A DNA stretch of 49,909 nucleotides. Source: Proteromonas lacertae (Eukaryota; Sar; Bigyra; Opalinata; Proteromonadidae). The notes under the pieces are model-generated. The model worked only from the letters and a program-made list of their open reading frames with translations. It had not been told where the DNA came from and did no database searches. The DNA lies in NCBI GenBank assembly GCA_002245135.1, contig NGBS01000923.1, positions 1 through 49,909 on the forward strand, in the 5' to 3' direction. Both the position numbers and the translations under genes were made by a program. Below are positions 29,894 to 39,962 of the stretch, piece after piece; positions within the stretch are counted from its first letter, which is position 1, and every line of letters begins with the position of its first letter.

Positions 29894-31262
29894 CTAAACC
29901 CAAACTTCCCGAATATAGGATCTTATATCATTAAAAGATTCAACAAAATGTTGAAGCATGTCGTAGCAAGAGAACCATCTAACATCTATAGTACTTGGTA
30001 TTTTGGCAGTTATTATATTTAACTTTTCTTGATTATATTTTAATATTAAAACTTTCCTTAGTTCTTCATAGAAATTGTCCTTCCTGTTTAAATGATCAAG
30101 GAGTTTACTAAATTTGTTCACAGATATTTTAATTATTGTTGTTCCCCGTATGGCGGAAATCCCCGTATGGCGGAACTCTATATTGCAGAATGATTCAATC
30201 AAAACTAATATGATATTCATGATGTTCGGAGTTAGTTATTAACAAATATATAGTTAGTTTGTCATATGACCTACATCTGTGATATACTTTTTTATGAACT
30301 TCATTATTATCAATATTAAACTAATTTTTGTATATTTTCTATTTTAATGTATCAGTGACTACTACAGTCTAAAATACATTATCTGATATGAATAGATTAC
30401 AATAGTTTCAATAACATTAAAATAATGTATTTTAGACTGTAGTAGTCACTGATACATTAAAATAGAAAATATACAAAAATTAGTTTAATATTGATAATAA
30501 TGAAGTTCATAAAAAAGTATATCGCAGATGTAGGTCATATGACAAACTAACTATATATTTGTTAATAACTAACTCCGAACATCATGAATATCATATTAGT
30601 TTTGATTGAATCATTCTGCAATATAGAGTTCCGCCATACGGGGATTTCCGCCATACGGGGAATAACAATTATAACTTCCGATCTTAATAATGCGTTATGT
30701 AAACGATGACTAAAACAATGTATATGCATAAAGGAGCACATCTTAATAACTGCTACCATGTCACTATTTGTAAATTATTTAGTATAATTGATGTAGTTTC
30801 AGACTTTTTATTATCTACTTGTTCTGTATATAATAAATATAATGTAATACTCATATCCTTCATGAAATCCACAAAAATAGCTAAGTAGTTTGTCTTTTTA
30901 CCTTTCCAATGGTCCATTTGAATATTCACAAATTTAGTGTTTTCTATGTCGCATTCCATTTTCTTTTTTATTAACGATATTATTGAATCGGTTGTATATG
31001 ATATCTGCTTATATGTAGGTAATTTTATATGTAATGTATCAAAAAAACTACTGAACCCATATCCATCTCCAAATCGCAAAGGTCGACAATCTATGTGTAA
31101 CGCTGCCACGTATTGGTAAAGAATTTTTCTGTTGATATTGCTGTTTGTTGGTATTGTTGTTTGATAAAAGTGTTGGATTAAATTTTTGTTTTTAATACAC
31201 CCTTCACTAAATTTATGTTTCTTCATTAGATGGCTTTTTAAGTGCGATGTGTTTAAATCCTT
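29894..31262 (-). pseudogene. Second hAT transposase, decayed and interrupted
   Basis: Minus-strand coding runs from an apparent BED-finger end (NTSHLKSHLMKKH, ~31240) through CRPLRFGDGYGFSSFFDTL, TTDSIISLIKKKM, MDHWKGKKTNYLAIFVDF (hAT catalytic D.W), MCSFMHIHCFSHRLHNAL (C-H region) to STIDVRWFSCYDMLQHFVES (the PTRW.S-like motif). It is split by the 521-bp palindrome at 30142-30662. The C-terminal dimerisation region was not found; termini and target duplication were not recognised. It is a different, older hAT lineage from the one at 21.2 kb. Confidence 0.75.
30142..30662. mobile_element. 521-bp foldback (palindromic) element inside hAT transposase
   Basis: Arms 30142-30382 and 30422-30662 (241 bp each) are inverted copies; I noticed a single mismatch (CTGTGATATAC versus CTGCGATATAC). 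The spacer is 39 bp. The ends read TTCCCCGTATGGCGGAAATC, with the unit CCCCGTATGGCGGAA present twice in each arm. The inner part resembles the CTACATCTGC...ACTACAG repeat of the 605-bp element. I found no exact target duplication. The high arm identity indicates youth or arm homogenisation. Confidence 0.88.
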
Positions 31263-31609
31263 TTGTGTACCTAATTATATCTATTATAAAATAAATACCA
31301 ATATTGACGTTAAAAATATAGCAGATTGACAAAGAAAACTCATAAAAAAGAATAAAGACTATTTTTTGATAATTATTTTTTTATAGTTACATTATATAGC
31401 AATTTCAACACATTTTTATACTTTAAATCACACCCCCTTCACTATTTATTTTTTATGAAATCCAGCGGCTGCCGGCACCACGGCATCGTAGAAATATCGT
31501 AGAACTGACGCCGTTTTTAGCACCTTAAAATGGAGGGAAATAATGAAACGAATATATTTTTTATATAAAAACACACATATAACATCCAACCTAGATTTAT
31601 AATTATTAT
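31263..31609. other. Intergenic stretch, no gene seen
   Basis: Contains a short GC-richer patch (31463-31520, GGCTGCCGGCACCACGGCATC) unlike its surroundings, and AATGAAACGAATATAT, which also occurs in the two structured dispersed repeats. Probably transposon debris. Confidence 0.4.
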
Positions 31610-34600
31610 TCACCTTTTCAAATTATTTATTTTCCATTCGAGTATTTCAATATCATTTTTGACTATATTTAGGTTAATTTTGTTTATTCTCATAATAGCA
31701 TCTAAATCACTCCATAAAATATACCCTGTGCATATCAAATACGTTGGAACTTTATATTTATGAATTAATGATCTATTATTCCAAAAATAAGTATTTAGAA
31801 ATTTCAACTTATTATTCAATTCTTTCTTCAATAATATTTCATCATTCACATTATAATTACAGTATCTATTAGTTTCTCTTGTATTATTTGGTGATTTATT
31901 TCTGTTGTATTGGTATTTTTCTGATTCTCTATTATTTTTGTAATACTGAATCTGTTTTTCAACATCTATAATTGCTTTTTCAATATTATTGAGATTTTCA
32001 TATCTCCTTATATAATTAATACTTTTTAAATTTCCATCTACATAAATTAATATTTTAGGAATTCTAATTGCTTTAGATAAACCATCATTCTTACTAAATT
32101 CATTAACAATTATTTTTCTATTACAATTAAACATAATATATATATATATACAATCTTCTTTCTAAATCATTCTTTTTATTATCAATATCTACATCTATTT
32201 CAGATATATTAGATTTATTTTCTTTTTGTCTTTTAGGAGATTGAATTATCTAAAATATATATAATTGAAAATACTCCTTCTACTTCATTTCTTAATGATA
32301 TAACAGCTTCAAGCTTTTTATCAAGTATTTTTTCTGAATCTTCTCTCAATTCATCTCCAATTGTTAAATCACCATTTCTTTTTCTTAGTATGTCTGGTAT
32401 TGTTATTCTATCTTTTAGATGATATGTTTTTATTTCTAGTCTTATATACTTTCTAAAATATAATATTACTAAATCAATACAAATGTCTTTTTATTTCATC
32501 TATAATGGCAAATTTTGTTGATGGCTATAAAACATATAAGAATTGATATTTATACAGAAGATATTTTCCTATTTTTGATAATCCTATCCTTAATACAATC
32601 ATTCTTTAATATTACATTCTTTATGATATGATCTTTCATAATCAGATTGTCATTATGTTTAATAATTTCTGAATTTTTATCGTTCTTTTTGTAGGAATTA
32701 TCCTTTTCTTCTAAATCATTCAATATTTGTTGAAATTGAGCAAATCTAATAACTGGAATGTTTTGTTTATTTGCTTCTTCCATTTTTCTTTTTATTTCTT
32801 TCATTTTAGGAGAATATGGATTTTTCTTCATATAATCATCTAATTGCTTCAATACTTTATTAATTCCTTCTTCTAAATTATTATCTCTATTTGAAGATTT
32901 TGGTGGTGATTCATTTATCATATTTCTACTATTTTTGTGAATTGTTAATTGACTAATTATATCTTTATATTCTTGTAATGAATGATAATTTTCATCATTT
33001 ATTAATCTTATTATTCGATTCATATCATCAGAATTCAGTCTGTTCTTATTACCATCTCCACATATCATTTCTTTTATTCTTTTTATACAATCATTTCTTT
33101 GGTTGTTATAATCACTGATACATATCTATCATTATTAAAAATAACAAATTATACTTTAAAATTCTCCAATCTTGAAGAAAGTTTGTCGAATTGAGTATTA
33201 TATTCAATTGATGATAAAGGTAATGCTTTTATCTTTTCAATTTGTTTTTTAATCATTCTGATGTTTGGATATTCAGGAAATTGGTTTATACAAGATTCTA
33301 ATTCTTTAATCAAATTATCAATCTCTTGTTGATGATGTTGAGGCATTGGGAGTGGTCTAAATCAAATAACAATAAATAGAATATTATACGGTGGATCAAT
33401 ATTTTTCACTGGATAAGTATTTTTTCTTTTATTCAAAATAATATTGTTATCTAAAACAGGAATTGGAGCAGGGTTATTTGAATTAGGTAAATGAGGTAGT
33501 GAAATATCTAAAATATTACATTCAACAAATTAATACATTTCATTTCTTTTAATAAATCATCAATCTTCATTCTAGAATTTGGATTAACTTTTAACATCTT
33601 ATTTAGCAATTTATTCAAAATATCCTCATCTCTTCCTTCATATCGTTTATATCTAGTATTTTTGATATTTGATGCTATTTCGAATATACCATTTCCATCA
33701 AATGGAGATTGTCCAATGATTAAAGTGTAAAAAACACATCCTATACTCCATATATCACTTGATTTATCATATTCTTTGGAATCTAATATTTCAGGACTAG
33801 AATATAGGATATTCTGTTTGGTGAATTCCATATCTGTTTCTTTGAATATTTTTCTTTCACAATAATCACTAGTGATAAATAACAAATCTTCATAATTATT
33901 AAATAGAATATTAGATGGTTTTATATTTCCATTCATTATTTTATTATCATGCAATATTTTTGTTGATTCACAGATACTTATCATAATGTCAAATATAATC
34001 TTCTGTATTACTTCATTATTCTCATTAATAAGTCTTTGAATAGTTAATTCATACTTTGGCATAACCATATAAAGAGAATCTTTCTCACTCAACAATAAAT
34101 CATATTTCATCAAGTATTGTGATGATAAATCATTCAAATTTCTTACTATAATAAAGAAATAATCAACTTCTCTCTCATTCAGTCCTGTCTTATTTATTAC
34201 CTTCATTATCATTTCTTCTCCACTTTTCTTCATTTTTACTTCATACAACATACCATAAACATGATTTTTAATATTCTTTACAATCTATACAAAATAACCT
34301 CAAAATATACTTCACACTTATCAGTGATATTATTTGAATTAGGTAAATGAGATATTGAAATATCTAAAACAGGAATTGGAGGAGGGTTATTTGAATTAGA
34401 AGGTGATGGAGTAGAATTATTTCCATCTGTTTTTTGTCTTTTACTTAAAATATTCATACTACAAAAGAAAAATATTAATTCATACTTTCTCATTTCATCT
34501 TCAACAATACTTAATTTTTCTTTAATCTCTTCAATATATATATTCTTCATTTTATTCTCTCTATTGATGTCTTTTAAATATGCAGATACTTTACTCTCTT

Positions 34601-36361
34601 TTTTGTACTTGTTTCTAAATACTTCACTTATTAAGTTTAGCTTTTTTATCAGTATTCTCTTATACAAATCTTCAATTTCATCATAATTGTTATTATCAAC
34701 TAATTTATTTGATTTTACTCTCTTTAATACTTCACTTATTTCATTCTTATTCTCATCTGTATTTATAATTGTATTATCTTCTAATAAATGTTGTAGATAA
34801 TAACTAATAATAATAATAATAATATGATTATCTTTATATATACCATTCTCCTTCTATTTCATTTCTTAATGAAGCACATTTTTGAACTATTGATTCATTT
34901 TTACATATTCTTTTGATTGTATCATATATTTTACTAATTCGTTCTTTTACATTCCATGTGTTATTACATTTGTCATTATTTAATCTGGAAGAAGATTCTA
35001 TTTGATGGATTTTTATTTTCTTCTCATTATATAAATATTTCCATTTTCTCTTTTCTATTAATCCATAATAACTATTACCTAAACTCATACATTCATCCAT
35101 GTTTATTGTTCGATTTAAATTTATATCATTATCTAACTCACTCTTTACATAATTTTCTATCTCTTTTTGAATTAAAGGAATTCTTAAACTTCCTCCTATT
35201 ATCACTATCTCTAATTTCTTATTATCTTCTTCTTCTATTAAACCACTGTTTACAATACTGTCTTTTATTATATCAATCACTTTGGTATTTATTCCATTAT
35301 TTTTCAATATTTCATTTAATTCATTTACACTGTAATCACTTTCATAATCATTATCACCATCATCAATACTTATATGAATTGTATCAGCTCCACTTGCACT
35401 TAACTTCTCTTTCATCTTTATTATCTCTTCTTTCACTTTCACATATAATTTTTCACTTATATTATCTATATTCATACCCATTTTTCCAATCAAAGCATTT
35501 ACTAATAAATTATCGATATATCGACCTCCAATCTTATCATTGTTATAACTGTGACTTAATATCTCACATTCATCTTTCTTGTATTTTACTATTGTACTAC
35601 TACAGTTTATATAACCCATATCTAATAATAAAACAATTCTCTCTTCATTTTCATTCAATTTATTGTTGTTTTCATATCCAAAACATAAACTCGCACTTAA
35701 ATATTCAGGAATATTCTTTAGCACTTTCATTTCACATACTTTATATAATTCATTTATATATTCTATTTGTTTTTCATTGTAATAACATGGATGACATATT
35801 ATTACTTCATTTCCTTCTTTCATCATTGTTTCTTTCAAATATTTCATTAACAATACAAATAATGTATCACATGCAAAATATCCATCACTACAGTTTAAAT
35901 CATTAAATTTCAATTTAGGCAACTAAATAAATAGATAAATAAAGAAGAAAAAATACTTTAAAACATAAACCATTTTTATCTATTTTTACTTCACTTGGAT
36001 AGAATTTATAATTCTCAGTTTGGATATTCAAACCATCAACAATGTATCTACCAAGATATTCTTTCAATTCACAAGCTGAATTGTTATATAAGCGAATTAA
36101 CTAAAAATATCAAACATATATATACATTTATTTTGGCAGCTCTTCCATAATAGAGTTTTGTTCCATCTGTAACTAATCCAACACTATAAATAACAACTGT
36201 AAAAATACAATGTTAATCTCTCACTATACGCATTTTCTTTTATCTGACAATTAATTCCATTATACTCTGATATTACACAATTCCTTCCTCCAAAATCTAC
36301 TCCATAATGATAAGCTAAATGACAAATAAATATTAGCCATACTTTGCTGTGAGTTACTCAT
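31610..36361 (-). CDS. Gene C: Hsp110-like ATPase - pseudokinase - helical-module fusion
   Basis: Fifteen exons, ~1438 residues. Introns: 36315-36342, 36184-36229, 36101-36125, 35923-35956, 34804-34843, 34459-34485, 34285-34310, 33508-33536, 33357-33389, 33126-33154, 32525-32555, 32453-32480, 32250-32274, 32118-32151; all junctions in frame. Residues ~10-390: Hsp110-type ATPase domain (YGVDFGGRN; LLLDMGYINCSS; IGGRYIDNLLV; MKEKLSASGADTIHISID; IVIIGGSLRIP). ~400-560: helical, lid-like; no beta substrate domain seen. ~618-866: kinase fold with MKVIN, NGNIKPSNILF for HRD, SDYCER for DFG, SSPEIL, SSDIWSIGCVFYTLI, so a pseudokinase. ~900-1438: two type-1 modules (QFPEYPNIRMI) and three type-2 modules (LIHKYKVPTYL) as in gene A. 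A SHLPNSNNP.PIPVLD-type linker occurs on both sides of the kinase. It lies 216 bp downstream of cofactor E on the same strand. The function is unknown. Confidence 0.82.
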
Positions 36362-36554
36362 TATTTGATAACTTATATTATATGTGAGATTAAAATATAA
36401 TTTGCTATTGTGTAAATTTAGAAAAAAACAAAAATCTAACTCTCAAGCCCAAAACTTGAAAGAAACAAAACAGTCATTTTTTTCAATAAATTAAAAACAC
36501 ACAAACTAAAATGAAATAACTAATTTATTCAGTTGTTTGAAGAATATGATTAAA

Positions 36555-37108
36555 ACATTAATATAATTAACATGTGATTATTTATTCATCCTGAAATTCA
36601 ATTTCTTCTTCTCTTCCAATTGCTTTTCTAATTCTTCATCATATCCTTCAATCACTATCATTGCATCATCACTCATTCCGTAATATTCTAAATTCTTTTC
36701 CACATCATCAATCGGACTTAACATCATCTCATCTTTATTCTTAAAATATAATTTTTGATCTTTTTCATCTACTTTATATAATCTCTTAACCAACATCATT
36801 AAATCTTTTATCTTCATAGATAATGGTAAAGTTTTACTTATTCTTTCTTGAGTACAACTACTGGCAATATGACTTTCAAATGATACTTTGATTTTAGAAA
36901 TTTCTTGAGATGTCGATTTCTGAGTAGCAAATGGAATAGGTTCACCATGTATCTTTACCAATTCATCATATCGAGGATAATTCTTTATCACATTATTCTT
37001 AAATTCAACTGAACAATTTACCCATTCATTGTAATCTTTAAAGTTGTTTTCATCCATTATATCAGTTATACATCTCTGTAAATAATATCTTTCACTGTCA
37101 ATTCTATG
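36555..37108 (-). repeat. Inverted 554-bp duplication, source copy in TBCE
   Basis: Its reverse complement equals 39196-39749, with no mismatch seen where I compared and identical translation over 159 residues. It covers the last coding part of tubulin cofactor E plus 23 bp of 3' flank. Similarity stops abruptly at both edges. Confidence 0.92.
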
Positions 37109-38507
37109 TACTCGTCTTATGTCACTTCCATTTAGCCTAGTTAATGTTGGAATTCGAGCGATTATTTCTCGACGATATATCTCGGGACAAAAATCTTTTG
37201 TTAATGGAGTTTCTTTTAAACGTAAAGTTCTTAATTTAGGGAATATTCTAACCAGTTCTTGAATTGTATTCCAATTACTTATATTACTGTTATGACAATT
37301 TACTGTTTCTACTGTTGTAAAAATTGGTAATTCTCTATATATATATATATATTAATAATATACTCATTAATATCTCCTAATGGATTATATCCAAATAATA
37401 ATACTTCTAATTTTGGTAATTTGATTATTTCATTGAAATTATTCCATTTATAAATATCATTATGACATAAGTCAAATACTCGTAAATGACTAAATACACC
37501 TCCAGGGATTCCAGGAGATAATTCTTTTATATGATTTCCTACTAAATATAATTCCATTAATTTTGGTAAATAAGGAGAAATTGTTACTATATCACACCAT
37601 AATACTTTGGTATATGATAATATTAAATCCTATTTATATTATTATAATTGTATTATGTTTATATTAATACAGTTAAGTGATTAAAGGCATTTTCCATTAT
37701 TGATTTCATTGGTAATGTTTTTGTATTATTACTTTCATCACTTTCAGTTGTAGAAGGAGCTGGTGGAATATTTGATTCAGTTGTTATTGTTGTTGATGAT
37801 GATGAAGTTGATAAGGCTGATTCAGTTAAGGGCAATAGATAGTTATAATCTAATTGTAAAAATGTCAATTTCGGTAAAGCATGACCAATTTTAAATACAT
37901 CATTCCATTCTATAAATTTAAATAATACAAATAATACATACTACAAATCAGATTTTCATGAATATCTACTCTTTTAAGATTCTTAGCCATTACAGATAAT
38001 ACTTTTTCATCACCTATTTCACTCACACACTCATTGGGAGTTGAAGCTACCACAATTTGATCTAATTTTTGATATTCTCTAGAGTATTACATTATTATCA
38101 TTATTATAGAATAAATACATTATCTTTTTACCTCCTACTAGTTTTACCTCTACCGATTTACCCTTTTCAGTCTCTACAAACATATCTTCACCAACTCCGC
38201 CCATTTCATCCTCATACTCTTGGGAGTATCTGTCTTGTAATGCCTGAATCAATGTCTTTCCAGTTTCTAACATCTTTGGTTTGACAAATGAACCCATTTT
38301 CTCACCACATGTGAAATATCTTATCACATTTCCATCAGAATCAGTAACTGAACCATCATACTTCCCTCTTCCTTCTAGATCCCACTCAACACCTATGAAT
38401 GATTGGTCTTGATCCTTTGATATGCAAACAGGACCAATGTACATTACAGTGCCTTTTATTTTGACATTTTCTTTATCTGCAACACGTTGTCCAATGAAAA
38501 AATCCAT
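36578..38507 (-). CDS. TBCE: Tubulin-folding cofactor E
   Basis: Spliced product 590 residues; introns 38077-38131, 37910-37941, 37630-37670 and 37335-37363, junctions in frame. Domain order is diagnostic. N-terminal CAP-Gly domain: GTVMYIGPV...FIGVEWDLEGRGKYDGSV...MGSFVKP. Leucine-rich repeats follow (LKRVDIHENLIC; KLTFLQLDYNYLLPL; LMELYLVGNHIKEL; LEVLLFGYNPLGDI), then REIIARIPTLTRLNGSDI, where the family ends its repeats. A ubiquitin-like domain closes it (LPLSMKIKDLMMLVKRLY...DAMIVIEG). Cofactor E binds alpha-tubulin and, with cofactors C and D, assembles the tubulin dimer. A Ser/Thr-rich insert lies within the repeats (~200-245). The first intron's acceptor is atypical (TAGAG). Confidence 0.93.
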
Positions 38508-38705
38508 TTTTAAAAATTTAAAAAAACATTCAAACCTTCAAACAAGGGTTGTATGATTAATTTAGCCAATCAAAAGCCTAAACCTTATATACTATATTTT
38601 CATCTATATACTTATCTAAAAAATATAAAGAAATTGATATTCATAATATAAATCAACAAATATCACATTCATAAATTAAATAAATATATTAAATAAAAAA
38701 TCTAT

Positions 38706-39195
38706 TTAAGAGGAACTACCAAATATTGAATTAAATCTTGAATTATTTAAATTCACATTATTCTTCTTCTTCTTGACTTCTTTCACACTTTCACTATAAT
38801 CTTCAAAATTATTCTCATCGTCATTATCTTCACCATCAAAATTACTAAATAATACTCGATTTATTCTTTCTTGCTATTTAAAAACGATAATAATAAATGA
38901 ATAATATATATACCTGAAGAGAAACATTTGTATTGGATAATTGTTTCTTTGAAGAAAATAATGCATTTTGTAAAGCATTACTTCTGATTCTCACTTTCTC
39001 GTTCTCTTCTTTTATGCTATTCAATTCATTCTCTAATTCGGTTTTCTATTCAATTAAAATTCATATTATATACTTCTCTAAATAAGTTATCTACATCTAT
39101 CTCATATTGTCTATTTGCATTCTCTATTTCACTTATATTTCTTTCTAATTCTTTTATTTTATTTTCCATTTCAAATGATTGGCTTTTATTATATT
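38706..39195 (-). pseudogene. Coiled-coil protein, 5' end cut off by the inverted duplication
   Basis: Minus-strand exons separated by introns 39046-39073 and 38874-38913 encode a continuous coiled coil (SFEMENKIKELERNISEIEN; KTELENELNSIKEENEKVRI; SSKKQLSNTNVSLQQERINR) followed by an acidic then Asn/Ser-rich tail ending at 38706. The frame is open up to 39195, exactly where the inverted copy of TBCE begins, so promoter and N-terminus are missing. It could be the tail of a kinesin-like or other cytoskeletal protein; no head domain is present to decide. Confidence 0.7.
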
Positions 39196-39749
39196 CATAG
39201 AATTGACAGTGAAAGATATTATTTACAGAGATGTATAACTGATATAATGGATGAAAACAACTTTAAAGATTACAATGAATGGGTAAATTGTTCAGTTGAA
39301 TTTAAGAATAATGTGATAAAGAATTATCCTCGATATGATGAATTGGTAAAGATACATGGTGAACCTATTCCATTTGCTACTCAGAAATCGACATCTCAAG
39401 AAATTTCTAAAATCAAAGTATCATTTGAAAGTCATATTGCCAGTAGTTGTACTCAAGAAAGAATAAGTAAAACTTTACCATTATCTATGAAGATAAAAGA
39501 TTTAATGATGTTGGTTAAGAGATTATATAAAGTAGATGAAAAAGATCAAAAATTATATTTTAAGAATAAAGATGAGATGATGTTAAGTCCGATTGATGAT
39601 GTGGAAAAGAATTTAGAATATTACGGAATGAGTGATGATGCAATGATAGTGATTGAAGGATATGATGAAGAATTAGAAAAGCAATTGGAAGAGAAGAAGA
39701 AATTGAATTTCAGGATGAATAAATAATCACATGTTAATTATATTAATGT
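39196..39749 (+). pseudogene. Inverted copy of the TBCE 3' exon
   Basis: A 554-bp reverse-complement copy of 36555-37108. It encodes HRIDSERYYLQRC through the ubiquitin-like domain to the TBCE stop codon and 23 bp beyond. A plus-strand frame runs into it from 39115, but its first part is antisense to the coiled-coil gene and looks fortuitous. It has no promoter of its own that I can see. Confidence 0.85.
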
Positions 39750-39962
39750 CTTGAGATATGAAATAATGATTTACTCTTTGATAAATATTTATAATTCATA
39801 AGAATAGAAATCAATCATTTTTAATGAAATAAATATATTTAATAGACTTCTTTTGAATTAGTTATACAAATATGTTAGATAAGAATGTTACATTATGAAT
39901 AAACACTAAATTATAATAAAGAAATACAATAATAAAGAAATATAATAATGAAATAATAGTTT

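Noticed and set aside
29845-29900. A tRNA-like patch (GAGTTCAAATT near a GTGTC segment)
   Set aside because: The acceptor, D and anticodon stems could not be formed; no tRNA or rRNA gene was seen anywhere in the window.
34956-35906. A long plus-strand frame of 316 codons, rich in Leu, Tyr and His
   Set aside because: It is exactly antisense to the Hsp110-like exon of gene C, and its odd composition is the mirror of that coding strand.
39115-39195. A plus-strand extension giving the TBCE copy a hydrophobic N-terminus
   Set aside because: It is antisense to the coiled-coil exon and has no splice or promoter signal; a chance join at the duplication edge.
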